A stretch of DNA of 64,000 bases, from assembly GCF_900114875.1 (NCBI RefSeq), contig NZ_FPKW01000005.1, positions 62,001 through 126,000 on the forward strand, read 5' to 3'. Positions within the stretch are counted from its first letter, which is position 1, and each line of letters begins with the position of its first letter. This document shows positions 35,330 through 43,434 of the stretch, in pieces. Below the pieces are notes generated by a model, which saw only the letters and a program-made list of their open reading frames with translations, did no database searches and had not been told where the DNA came from. Position numbers and translations under genes: made by a program. This stretch comes from Chryseobacterium limigenitum (lineage in GTDB: Bacteria > Bacteroidota > Bacteroidia > Flavobacteriales > Weeksellaceae).

Positions 35330-35676
35330 TACTTTGCCACATCAAAAGGATTTTCTCCTGCACCCATAAAAACTGTCCCCATGCGCTTATACTTCATTGC
35401 CTTTCCTGAAACACAAACCGAATACATTCCGTTTCCTTTCTGTTCCGAAATTCTCAAAAAGACTACATCTTTCTCACTACAATCATTCTCAACCGCTATA
35501 TGTTTTCTCAGGTCTTCAATTGTAGCATCTCCACGTTTTAACCAAGATTGGATTTTTTTGTCTGGTTTTGGTTCCTGATAATCTTTAGGTAAATCGCATT
35601 TACTGTCTTTTTCTGTTTGTTGTGCAAAAGCCATTGTTGAAACGACTATCACTACTGCTGTTAAAAACTTTTTCAT
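35329..35676 (-). CDS. secreted hypothetical protein
   Basis: This 115-residue protein has a signal (KKFLTAVVIVVSTMAFAQ), three Cys in the mature part (SKCDLP, NDCSEK, SVCVSG) and a basic, Gly-rich end. I do not know the family. It is part of the same run as the lipoprotein 7 bp upstream, and its stop overlaps the next start by one base. Confidence 0.6.
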   Translation of the reverse strand: MKKFLTAVVIVVSTMAFAQQTEKDSKCDLPKDYQEPKPDKKIQSWLKRGDATIEDLRKHIAVENDCSEKDVVFLRISEQKGNGMYSVCVSGKAMKYKRMGTVFMGAGENPFDVAK

Positions 35677-35683
35677 GATAGTA

Positions 35684-36106
35684 TTATTGTTTAGTTAAAT
35701 AAAATGCACCAACAGTCGAAGCATAAGGATAATTTACCCACTCAATCTTTGTAGAATTGATCTTTTTGAATTTATATTCTGCATTCGTAGAACCTGACTT
35801 TATTGTAAACTCATAGACTGTCTCAGAAATAGTTTCGGGAACACTGGAAGTAGCTCCTAAACTTGCACCTTGCTGTAATATTGATTTGTAGCTTGTTTCT
35901 ATACTTCCCGCAATAGTATAAAAATCATCATTAGTAAATTTATACAATGATGTTCCGTCTTTCTGCCATTTCCCCTGAATCCACGTTGGAGGGTGAAAAT
36001 ACTGGGTTGTTACTGGGTTGCTTGTTGTTTGTGTATTTTCATCATCGTGATTTGAACAACCAATAAATGATAATACTGTAAAAACTGTGAATAATAGTTT
36101 TTTCAT
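35684..36106 (-). CDS. small lipoprotein with lipocalin-like pattern
   Basis: This 140-residue lipoprotein has the lipobox SFIGC (Cys 17), a low-complexity linker (DDENTQTTSNPVTTQ) and a beta-rich domain starting WIQGKWQKDGTSLYKFTNDD. The opening I-x-G-x-W followed by a short-strand pattern is reminiscent of lipocalin-like small lipoproteins of Bacteroidetes. Function unknown. First gene of the four-gene run. Confidence 0.6.
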   Translation of the reverse strand: MKKLLFTVFTVLSFIGCSNHDDENTQTTSNPVTTQYFHPPTWIQGKWQKDGTSLYKFTNDDFYTIAGSIETSYKSILQQGASLGATSSVPETISETVYEFTIKSGSTNAEYKFKKINSTKIEWVNYPYASTVGAFYLTKQ

Positions 36107-36431
36107 AAGTGAATATTTTTACTCACTCAGTCCCAAAGTGAAAGGTTATAAATGCAAACAGCGTGGAACTTAACCATATTTGCTTATAGAGGTTCTGACA
36201 AAACCTTGTACTACAAATAGGAAGCCCACGCCTATGGCATGAGCATCACCTATTTATTGTGCAGTACAAATGAAACTGTCAGATTTCTATAAACACAATA
36301 AAAGCTAACGCTTTATTTTTTCGATAAAATTTGAATTGCAAAGATATAAATTTTTGCAATCCGTTTTTTACTATCAAAAATTGTTCCTTCCAATATCAAA
36401 GTTATTATATTTGAAAAATTATTAAAACACC
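36107..36431. other. 325-bp intergenic region with large hairpin
   Basis: A hairpin spans about 36209-36270: GTACT-ACAAATAGG against CCTATTTATTGT-GC-AGTAC, enclosing a GC-richer segment (GCCCACGCCTATGGCATGAG). A smaller GGTTA / TAACC stem is near 36143-36174 in the probable leader of the minus-strand lipoprotein gene. TATATTTG near 36409-36416 is the likely -7 box of the plus-strand gene at 36432. No coding frame is convincing. Confidence 0.45.
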
Positions 36432-37388
36432 ATGTTCAAAAAAATATTACTGACATTATTTCTAATTTCCTCTGTTTTTTCTTTTTCACAAACGGATACC
36501 TCCAATAATCAGCAAAACAAGAAAATTGAATTATTGAATAAAAAAGTTGATTCTTTAATTTCTGAACAAAATGGTGTTAAAACTAAAATCTTAGAAGAGC
36601 GAATTAATCAAGCTACAGAAACAATCACAAATCAAAGTTCTATGATTTCATCATTTGGAACTTTATATACTGTCATTACTATTATTCTTGCCTTTATAGG
36701 GGTCGTATTACCTATTTTGACTTATCAGTTTGGAATTAAACCGTCCAGAGATGCTTTAAAGGAATTTGAGGAAAAATCCGAAGCTAAATTCAATAATTTT
36801 TTAAAGGAAAGGAGAGTAAAAGAAATTGACAATGCTATTGAAAATTTGAAAAGTGAAGATAATCACATAAGAAACAATAGCTTAAATTTCCTTACGTATA
36901 ATAGTCATCAAGGACTAAATGAAGACCAAGTCTTAAAAATCATAAATATTATAAACAATAATAATGATGAAAATTTTTTAGTTCAACTACTTGGTTGTAT
37001 AGTCAATGAAAAAAATGAAAATTTGAAAAAATATTTTATTGAATATTTAAACACATCTCAAGAAGCAAACAGTACAATGTACTACTGTCTCAAATTTTTT
37101 TCTTACTATAATTATAGTGAATATAAAAATGAATTAAAAATATTCATTTCCAATAATAATACCAGCACAGCGCTTTCAATAATATTTTCTTTTTTTCCTA
37201 AAAATAATATTATTGATCTTTTAAATGATCATAATATAATTGATATTCTTTCTTCCGATGCTTTAACCTTTGTACATGGTTATAACTTTGGTAAAAGTAA
37301 TATTTCTCAATGGAATATGAGTGAAGAAGATTATGAGAAAACCTATTTATATGAACGACTAAAAGAGAAATTCACTCCTGTGAATTAA
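36432..37388 (+). CDS. membrane protein with coiled coil and helical-repeat C-terminus
   Basis: This 318-residue protein has a signal-like N-terminus (FKKILLTLFLISSVFSFSQ), a coiled coil at about 28-66 (KIELLNKKVDSLISEQ, KILEERINQATETI) and one strong membrane helix at about 72-98 (TLYTVITIILAFIGVVLPIL). A C-terminal half of short helices (IDNAIENLKSEDNHIRNNSL, KIINIINNNNDENFLVQLLG) resembles HEAT-like repeats. The C-terminus would be cytoplasmic. Family unknown. It is the only plus-strand gene in this part of the element. Confidence 0.6.
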   Translation: MFKKILLTLFLISSVFSFSQTDTSNNQQNKKIELLNKKVDSLISEQNGVKTKILEERINQATETITNQSSMISSFGTLYTVITIILAFIGVVLPILTYQFGIKPSRDALKEFEEKSEAKFNNFLKERRVKEIDNAIENLKSEDNHIRNNSLNFLTYNSHQGLNEDQVLKIINIINNNNDENFLVQLLGCIVNEKNENLKKYFIEYLNTSQEANSTMYYCLKFFSYYNYSEYKNELKIFISNNNTSTALSIIFSFFPKNNIIDLLNDHNIIDILSSDALTFVHGYNFGKSNISQWNMSEEDYEKTYLYERLKEKFTPVN

Positions 37389-37407
37389 TAATACTGATAT
37401 AAACAGC

Positions 37408-37429
37408 CTTGACCAAATTCGGTCAAGGT
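37408..37429. repeat. 22-bp palindrome, copy 1 of 3
   Basis: CCTTGACC-AAATTC-GGTCAAGG; ends one base before the parB-like stop codon. Identical to 39102-39123. The AATT centre continues the symmetry, so it is nearly a full palindrome, more like a protein site than a terminator loop. Either use is possible. Confidence 0.7.
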
Positions 37430-38962
37430 TTATTGGTGCAATATCAAAATTCCAAATTTAGCCTTCTGGATTGAGGTTAATTTATTAATCTGATCTTCTG
37501 TTTTTAAAACAATAATTCCTTCAATAATCTTATTGTTTATAAACTCCATACCTTCATCAAAAGATTTTAAATAGATGATTTCAGTATTTATTTTGTCTGT
37601 TTTTGATGGCTTATCCTTTATTCTGTTAAAAGCACCAGATATAGTAAGCTCACCCTTTTTCATTTTGTCAATGATTTTTGGAGAACCATTTTTTATGACA
37701 TTACTGTAACTCACAACTGTAGTTTTTCCTACACCTGCTAAATTGGCTATTTCTAAATTAGTATCTATAGAAACAATGGTATCTTTTTTACCTGCTTTGC
37801 TGAGATTCTGTTTAGCTCGTTTTTCAATAATATCTTTCGATTGATATGCTAGTTCTAACCTTTCAATACTTGATAGATTACGTCTTTGGAATTGGTGTTT
37901 AAGCATCCATAGTTGAATGTCTTCCAAACTGTTAAAATCCTCTGTTATTTCTTTAGTTGGAAAATCTTTAATGCTAAGATCAATACAGACTTTTAAACGA
38001 GTATGCCCCTCAATTACAATCTTTCTATTGTCCGAAGTGAGATAGTACAAAATAGGATCATTTAAACCATTTTTCGAGATATTTTCTTTCAGGAGTTCAA
38101 ATAGTTCTGATTTCATTAAAGGTAAATATGATTTTAGTTCCCAAATGGTATGTAATCCGTTGTATTCCTCCATAATGTAATAATCATCTTCAAACAGTTT
38201 TATTGTTGAGGCAGCTTTTTTTGTAATGGGATCATAGTAATAAATCCTACCATCAAGCATACAACCTGCTTTATTATAATATCTGTGTGCGGGATTTAAC
38301 GTTGGATCGTCAGGATTGGGATTGTTTTCAGATTTTCCCCAACCTTTAAAGTAGAAAGGGATATTATAATTCTCACAATCTTGCTTTAGTTTTTTTATAG
38401 TTTGCAAACTATCTTCAGTAATTGGTTTGTTTTCATTCCAATTTATCTCTACCCAATCTATTTTGTTATCAAATTTATCAAAGTCAATATGTTCAATATA
38501 ATTTATATAATCGACATATAAGCATTTGTATTTTGAGGGTATTTGCAAAAAACTGTCTATATCATGAAGACAAGCAACTCTATCAATAAGTAATCCTGTT
38601 ATTATATTATCTGAAAAATCAATAAGATCTGTGTACTGTAAATAGGTTTCTTTAAAATGTTTGATGATGACATAATAAGTGTGTTTTGGTGTATCATTCA
38701 TCACCTTAAATATCTCCATGAAAGCTTTTACTTCATCAATCTTACCATTAGGAATAGGCAATAGGGCGAGTAAAGAATTAAACAAATCTAATTTTTTGTC
38801 CATGAAAACCAATCTGTCATCTTCCCATGTATAGGGAGCGTTAAGAATCTGGTTAAATTTTTCGTTGTCATATTCTTTTTTATTGTGTTTTCCTCCTTGC
38901 TTATTGAAAAATTCAAAAAGAATGTTCCATTTTGTAAAAGTTTTGTTTTTTGATTTTTCCAT
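37430..38962 (-). CDS. ParB/sulfiredoxin-fold nuclease-like protein
   Basis: This 510-residue protein has a ParB-like domain near residues 290-400: FELLKENISKNGLNDPILYY, IVIEGHTRLKVCIDL and KHQFQRRNLSSIERLELAYQ. A helix-turn-helix-like region follows (TNLEIANLAGVGKTTVVSYS) and PKIIDKMKKGELTISGAFN, also typical of ParB. The first 290 residues are unassigned. No ParA is present, so a role in classical partition is doubtful; a regulator or element-maintenance protein is as likely. Three related palindromes flank the gene. Confidence 0.78.
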   Translation of the reverse strand: MEKSKNKTFTKWNILFEFFNKQGGKHNKKEYDNEKFNQILNAPYTWEDDRLVFMDKKLDLFNSLLALLPIPNGKIDEVKAFMEIFKVMNDTPKHTYYVIIKHFKETYLQYTDLIDFSDNIITGLLIDRVACLHDIDSFLQIPSKYKCLYVDYINYIEHIDFDKFDNKIDWVEINWNENKPITEDSLQTIKKLKQDCENYNIPFYFKGWGKSENNPNPDDPTLNPAHRYYNKAGCMLDGRIYYYDPITKKAASTIKLFEDDYYIMEEYNGLHTIWELKSYLPLMKSELFELLKENISKNGLNDPILYYLTSDNRKIVIEGHTRLKVCIDLSIKDFPTKEITEDFNSLEDIQLWMLKHQFQRRNLSSIERLELAYQSKDIIEKRAKQNLSKAGKKDTIVSIDTNLEIANLAGVGKTTVVSYSNVIKNGSPKIIDKMKKGELTISGAFNRIKDKPSKTDKINTEIIYLKSFDEGMEFINNKIIEGIIVLKTEDQINKLTSIQKAKFGILILHQ

Positions 38963-38983
38963 GATTATTTATTTTGATTTTAA

Positions 38984-39005
38984 CCTTTATCAAATTTGGC
39001 AAAGG
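38984..39005. repeat. 22-bp palindrome, degenerate copy 2 of 3
   Basis: CCTTTATC-AAATTT-GGCAAAGG, 22 bases upstream of the parB-like start. It shares layout and the flanking TAA...CTAA with 39102-39123 but has changes in the inner arms, so it cannot be a stable RNA hairpin terminator. Suits an operator. Confidence 0.6.
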
Positions 39006-39101
39006 CTAATTTAAGCAATAAATCTATTTCAATTTTGATTATAATATTGTACAGAAACAACATAATTCATTCAGATTTCGTCATTTCATCAATAAAAATA
39101 A

Positions 39102-39123
39102 CCTTGACCAAATTCGGTCAAGG
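39102..39123. repeat. 22-bp palindrome, copy 3 of 3
   Basis: Exact copy of 37408-37429, 12 bases after the stop of the VirE_N gene on the minus strand. On that strand it is followed by a T-rich tract and might also terminate. Confidence 0.7.
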
Positions 39124-39135
39124 CTAAGTATTTGA

Positions 39136-40479
39136 TTAAATATAGTTTTTTAAATCATTAAATTTTATTTCTTTCTCAAGAGTATTAGAATTCTTTAAAG
39201 TGTTTAAGCTTATAAAGGCTAATTTAGCCTTTAATTCTTTATAGTACTTCTGGACAGTCTTTTTGTTTTTTGAAGCTGTTTTTGAAAGGTTTTTGATTGT
39301 TATTTTGCCGTATATGGTGAAATCCCATTCCTTCATTACATTAAACAATTCTGTTTTGGACTTATTGGACTTATCTTTTCCCAATTGCTTCATATTTAAA
39401 CTTCTTTTTTCTTTTGTAGTGAGGTTTTTTGTTTTATCATAAATGAATCTTCTTTCTTCATTAAAATGAGGTTCAATGTTTTTTATATTTTTATACGTCT
39501 TATCTAAAAGATCTTCAACAGCCTGACTTTCTATAGGAGGAATCATTCTGTTGTTGTTAATTTTATTAATACAGGCATGAATAATTTTTTTAGGTATTTT
39601 TTTATTTAATGCTACTAATTGAAGAATTATTTTTTCTAGTATGTAATATCTTCTATCTGACTCTATAGTTGTAAAAGGAATAAAGACTTTAGCATATCTC
39701 AATTTGCTGTCCTTTCCAAAATCATAAAATCCATTTTCATCATATTTGATATTTTTAGATTCTAAGAGTTCATCCAAATTGTCAAATCTAATTTTATACC
39801 CATTACAATCGTATTTAGACAGTTTTTTAATATTGTTAGTGTTAATACTATTGTAGTGGGTATTTTTTGCAGCTTCTTTTTCATCAGAAACTGTCAAATC
39901 AGGTGATAATAATTGAAATAATGGAATAACTTCTGTATTATCATTAAAATACGCATTTGAATCATAAGAAAGAATTGTCAGTCTATCAATTGATACGGCT
40001 TTTTCGTCATAAGGTATATCTAGCAATCTGGCTACTTCTTTGGTGGCTTCTTTAAAGTTATCTGGAGTTAATCCGTCTACTTTCACAACCAATGTCATTC
40101 CTGTATCGGATAAACTTCTCCAGTAAGCACATACATACGTTGTATTGATCTCAAAATCCTGTTCAGTCATTCCGTCAACATCAAAATAAAGATAACCTGT
40201 AGGATTTGAAACGTTTTTTCCTGAGATATAATTATTTGAAAAACTAAAGTTAATTGTTATTGCAGGTAGCTTATGAATTTTAATGTAGTTGTATTCTTTA
40301 GATTTTCTTTCTAAGGTTCTTGCATTTCCCACATATTCAATATGTTCTTGGGGTGGAGATTTAATGAAATTTACCACTTCTTCAATGTCATTAAATGAGC
40401 TTACGACAGCTCTGTTTTTACAATTATTTATTTTATTAATCATTTTATTGTCTAAAATAAGGGTATAGCGATAGCTCAT
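39136..40479 (-). CDS. VirE_N (BT4734-like) domain protein
   Basis: The N-terminal 200 residues of this 447-residue protein match the VirE N-terminal / BT4734-like domain of Bacteroidetes mobile elements: GYLYFDVDGM, YVCAYWRSLSDTGMTLVVKV and KAVSIDRLTILSYD. These are primase-fold-like motifs with an acidic DVD pair and a late Arg/Asp. The C-terminal part is basic and helical (TIKNLSKTASKNKKTVQKYY resembles a helix-turn-helix). It probably acts in element replication or regulation. Usual partners (DUF3987 primase-helicase) are absent. Confidence 0.8.
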   Translation of the reverse strand: MSYRYTLILDNKMINKINNCKNRAVVSSFNDIEEVVNFIKSPPQEHIEYVGNARTLERKSKEYNYIKIHKLPAITINFSFSNNYISGKNVSNPTGYLYFDVDGMTEQDFEINTTYVCAYWRSLSDTGMTLVVKVDGLTPDNFKEATKEVARLLDIPYDEKAVSIDRLTILSYDSNAYFNDNTEVIPLFQLLSPDLTVSDEKEAAKNTHYNSINTNNIKKLSKYDCNGYKIRFDNLDELLESKNIKYDENGFYDFGKDSKLRYAKVFIPFTTIESDRRYYILEKIILQLVALNKKIPKKIIHACINKINNNRMIPPIESQAVEDLLDKTYKNIKNIEPHFNEERRFIYDKTKNLTTKEKRSLNMKQLGKDKSNKSKTELFNVMKEWDFTIYGKITIKNLSKTASKNKKTVQKYYKELKAKLAFISLNTLKNSNTLEKEIKFNDLKNYI

Positions 40480-40787
40480 ACAGCTTGTTTGCTATACTTT
40501 TTGAGGGTTTGTATTGTTTTAAAATTTTAGTTGATTTTTGGGCTGTTATTTGAGATTCTAAGTGACTTCTATCCATTGAATTTTTGTTTTTTGTATAATA
40601 TTGAATATTTTATTTAAAATTTAGACATACCAATAGCTCCCCTTAGTACCTTTACTACGGTTTATGTCTTGTTTGTTATTGTTAAAATTGAGGATTGAAA
40701 AAGAATAGTTTCAGCAGCTTATATGTACACTCTAAGCAAACTGTCACCTGATTGATCGCAAGAGTTGGATCTTGCAATAAGAAAATA
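40480..40787. other. 308-bp intergenic region of the element
   Basis: Contains AGACATA-CC ... GG-TT-TATGTCT (about 40622-40667) as a large imperfect hairpin and GCAAGA-GTTGGA-TCTTGC (40758-40775), behind the excisionase-like gene. No credible gene. Could hold an origin or regulatory RNA; nothing proves it. Confidence 0.4.
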
Positions 40788-41138
40788 TTAGTTATACTTT
40801 CTTGTTTTAATTAAAGAGCTTATTGCCTCCTTCTCTATTTCAGATTTAGATTTTATTCTGCCTTCCTGAATATAATTCAATATATCTACTTTGAGATAAT
40901 AACATTTTCCAAATCTCTTGCAGTAAGGAATTTCATTTTTGGAGTTCATGCCATATAAGGCTTCTTTTTTAATACCTAAAATCTTTGCGGTTTGTTCCAG
41001 TGTATAAAATAATTCTTCATCTTTGGAATAGCTCAATGATTCTTTGATTTTTTCCAATTCTTCTTTAAATGTCTTTTTAATATTTTCTACTAATTCTTCA
41101 AAAATATTGTGCTGTAATTGCATTGTTATTTCTTTCAT
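40788..41138 (-). CDS. excisionase-type helix-turn-helix protein
   Basis: This 116-residue protein has a coiled N-terminal half (EELVENIKKTFKEELEKIKE) and a MerR-like/excisionase domain near residues 42-90: EELFYTLEQTAKILGIKKEA, then PYCKRFGKCYYLKVDILNYI. Such proteins in Bacteroidetes elements act as recombination directionality factors or regulators. The location two genes from the integrase fits. Confidence 0.8.
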   Translation of the reverse strand: MKEITMQLQHNIFEELVENIKKTFKEELEKIKESLSYSKDEELFYTLEQTAKILGIKKEALYGMNSKNEIPYCKRFGKCYYLKVDILNYIQEGRIKSKSEIEKEAISSLIKTRKYN

Positions 41139-41274
41139 AATGCTAAGATATTACACATTTTTGAGGTGCTAAAAAGCATTAAAATTATTTTAACACATCT
41201 ATACAAAATAGCCTAATAGAAATGGGAAAATTAATATTTTGAAAAATTTACTAAATCCGTTTAAGCACCTAAAA

Positions 41275-41808
41275 CTAATAGTAAATTTGAGGACTTTTTG
41301 ACAACCATTCAAGATATAATATTATCAATTTTTGGTCTATTTTCTTATGAGATTCATTTTGACATTCTGCCCATGTAAAAAAATGTTGTTCAGATAAAGG
41401 CATTTCATTAAAAGATATTAATGATGTTCCTGATTTTCTTTCAGGCTTTAGCCTTTCCAACTGCATTTTTATGGTATTACACATTTCTAAAATGGGTTCA
41501 TACCTGTTATGCTCTAGTTTTCTTTGAATATCTTTTATAGTGAGTTTGAATGAACCACTTATAATACAATTAACAGCAACAACCCAAAAATGAATAGGGA
41601 GCCTACTCCTGTTCATAATAGTTCCAACCTTTAAAGATGTTCTCAATCTACATTCTTTGCATTCAAATACCATTTTATCCTGCTTCCAGTAATACTCTGA
41701 ACTGTCACACCGCCTACAAACAATACCATGTTTTTCTTTGATTTCTTTTAACAAACTAATACAAAGCTTTTCATCAGGAACTTTTATAAAATGATAGCCG
41801 ACTATCAT
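41275..41808 (-). CDS. zinc-ribbon protein like the N-terminus of IS1595 transposases
   Basis: This 177-residue protein has a four-Cys zinc ribbon (VCRRCDSSEYYW ... FECKECRLRTSLKVGTIM) followed by RLPIHFWVVAVNCII, exactly the start of IS1595/ISXO2-type transposases. The DDE catalytic domain is absent and is replaced by about 80 residues of unrelated helical sequence. It overlaps the integrase stop by 4 bp, so its translation is coupled to integrase. It is probably a DNA-binding accessory and not an insertion sequence remnant. Confidence 0.7.
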   Translation of the reverse strand: MIVGYHFIKVPDEKLCISLLKEIKEKHGIVCRRCDSSEYYWKQDKMVFECKECRLRTSLKVGTIMNRSRLPIHFWVVAVNCIISGSFKLTIKDIQRKLEHNRYEPILEMCNTIKMQLERLKPERKSGTSLISFNEMPLSEQHFFTWAECQNESHKKIDQKLIILYLEWLSKSPQIYY

Positions 41809-43055
41809 AAAAAGTCAGTGATTTTATTAATGATTGCTTCTTTATTAGCATCATCAAAACCACTTAAATAATTCTTTGTAGTCTTTATGTCACTATGCCC
41901 TAAATACTCTCCTATAAGCTCTATATTAGCCCCAGAATTTAAAGCCATTGTAGAAAAACTATGTCTTGCCCAATAAGTTGAAATTTCTGCTGTAATTTCA
42001 TTAGCCTTAGCAAGATTTTTAATATGGTCATTAACAAATCTCGTAAAGTTTTCAATCTTTCTTACTTTTTCTGTGGCTGTATCTTCTTTTGAAATAATAT
42101 TAAAAACAAAGTCTTCAGGGCTTGTTTCCTTTTTTTGATATTTACTTATGACAACTTTAGAAAAAGACGTAAGTAAAACAGAAATTTCTTTAAGATTTGT
42201 TTTTTTTGTTCTCTGTGTTTTCCCTCTGTAAAAAGTAAGTTTATTTTCCTCAAATGATATATCCTTGAATTTGAGTCTAGCTATATCATTCATATTCATT
42301 CCGTTACAAATGTATGACAAAAACCAAAAATCCTTTGCTTTTTCCTGTAGTTTATTTTTAGGAACAGCTTTAAAAAGTATTTTTAAGTTGTCCTTTTTTA
42401 ATGCCTTCTTCACTTTAACGGTGGCAGGAATTTCATACTGACCTTTACCAAAAGGATAATGTTTCTCATAAGCAGGATTTTCTGACATTGCAATATTATA
42501 CATAGCTTTCAATGGTCTTAAATAAATTCCTATTGTGGTATAGGATTTACCATTATCAAGCATATATTTTTCATATTTATTTAACCATGCTTTATTGATG
42601 TCAATAATATGGAGCTTATTTACAGCATCAGGATTGGCGGGGTTGAGAAATCTTTTCAATGATTTTAAACTACTATTATAACTACTTGCAGTTTTGATTC
42701 TATCTTCTCCTTTCATGCCTTCAATAGCTTCTTTATAGTAATCAAATATATTGCTCTTGTCTATAAGGTTGCCGTAAAACTGGGATTCAAAATCAGGAAA
42801 ATTAAAAGGTTCTAAATTTTTTGCTATCTGCTCCGCCTTTGCTTCTATACTCTTTAATGCAATAGCTTCTTCCTGATACCTTTTTGCAGGTCTTTTATCT
42901 GTAATATTTTCAAAATCTTCTTTTGTATAATATTTATTGATGTTGTAAAGTTTTGCAGATTTACGCAACGTACTATATACTCTCAATTTGGCAGGAAATG
43001 AACCGTCAGCCGTTGCCCTCCTTGCATCATGCACAATTGATATTTTATATTCCAT
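41805..43055 (-). CDS. int: tyrosine site-specific integrase of the element
   Basis: This 416-residue tyrosine recombinase has an N-terminal arm-binding region, a core-binding SAM-like domain (about 100-200; SYNSSLKSLKRFL) and the catalytic domain. Catalytic residues seen: Arg in GMNMNDIARLKF near 255, then HSFSTMAL preceded by AR (R-H box), LGHSDIKTTKNY with the His and the nucleophile Tyr near 399. It resembles Bacteroidetes transposon integrases. Reading away from the right att site, it likely recombines the 44-bp tRNA core. Confidence 0.93.
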   Translation of the reverse strand: MEYKISIVHDARRATADGSFPAKLRVYSTLRKSAKLYNINKYYTKEDFENITDKRPAKRYQEEAIALKSIEAKAEQIAKNLEPFNFPDFESQFYGNLIDKSNIFDYYKEAIEGMKGEDRIKTASSYNSSLKSLKRFLNPANPDAVNKLHIIDINKAWLNKYEKYMLDNGKSYTTIGIYLRPLKAMYNIAMSENPAYEKHYPFGKGQYEIPATVKVKKALKKDNLKILFKAVPKNKLQEKAKDFWFLSYICNGMNMNDIARLKFKDISFEENKLTFYRGKTQRTKKTNLKEISVLLTSFSKVVISKYQKKETSPEDFVFNIISKEDTATEKVRKIENFTRFVNDHIKNLAKANEITAEISTYWARHSFSTMALNSGANIELIGEYLGHSDIKTTKNYLSGFDDANKEAIINKITDFL

Positions 43056-43071
43056 ATCTTCTAATATTTTG

Positions 43072-43145
43072 TTTGTGCAAATTTATGGAAATAAAAAACC
43101 ATTTGCACAAAATTTGCATAAAAATTATATAAATTTGCATAAAAC
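43072..43145. repeat. right-end TTTGCAT/C repeats, probable integrase arm sites
   Basis: TTTGCACAAA at 43102, TTTGCATAAA at 43113 and 43133 and an inverted TTTGTGCAAA at 43072. The block 43101-43126 is identical to 24744-24769 at the left end. They lie between the integrase start and attR and so could also regulate int. Confidence 0.6.
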
Positions 43146-43249
43146 AAAAGCATAACAAACATATAATAACACTTAAAAATAGGCTATAATACAAACAAAA
43201 TAAGAGTATTAAATAAATAAACACATAATAAAATATTCAATCACCTCTA

Positions 43250-43293
43250 ACTGTTAATCAGAGGGTCCTTGGTTCGAGCCCAAGAGGAGGAGC
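43250..43293 (+). repeat. attR core, tRNA-Asn 3' remnant
   Basis: 44-bp copy of 24656-24699: anticodon loop through 3' end of tRNA-Asn, without the 5' half. It marks the right end of the element. Confidence 0.9.
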
Positions 43294-43304
43294 AAAAGCT
43301 TAAA

Positions 43305-43337
43305 AGAGTTACAAAACATTTTGTAACTCTTTTTTTT
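43305..43337 (+). terminator. original terminator of tRNA-Asn copy 1, now behind attR
   Basis: AGAGTTACAAAA pairs with TTTTGTAACTCT, then T8. Shares the AGAGTTAC / GTAACTCT core with the element's left-end terminator. Confidence 0.85.
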
Positions 43338-43434
43338 GCATATATCTGAAATCTCCTCAATACTCAAAATAGACAAACTCACTTCTCTTTATTTTTAAAA
43401 GATCTTAGAATACAATATCTTGCAAATAAAAAAA

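Larger units (their letters stand above)
24656..43249. mobile_element. integrated element of about 18.6 kb in tRNA-Asn
   Basis: Bounded by a 44-bp direct repeat, 24656-24699 inside intact tRNA-Asn and 43250-43293 as a tRNA 3' remnant. The tyrosine integrase gene lies just inside the right end. Contents: ArdA, lanthipeptide cluster, unknown secreted proteins, ParB-like and VirE_N proteins, an excisionase-like protein and an IS1595-like zinc-ribbon protein. I see no relaxase, coupling protein, VirB4/TraG or phage structural gene. It is therefore a non-conjugative genomic island or a mobilizable element whose transfer function I cannot see. Composition is clearly more AT-rich than the flanks. 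Confidence 0.9.

Noticed and set aside
41275..41808. Truncated IS1595 insertion sequence
   Set aside because: No terminal inverted repeats or DDE remnants; the start is coupled to the integrase gene, so it looks like a functional accessory gene.
24656..43249. Conjugative transposon or prophage
   Set aside because: No relaxase, coupling protein, secretion ATPase, capsid, portal or terminase gene is visible in the interval.
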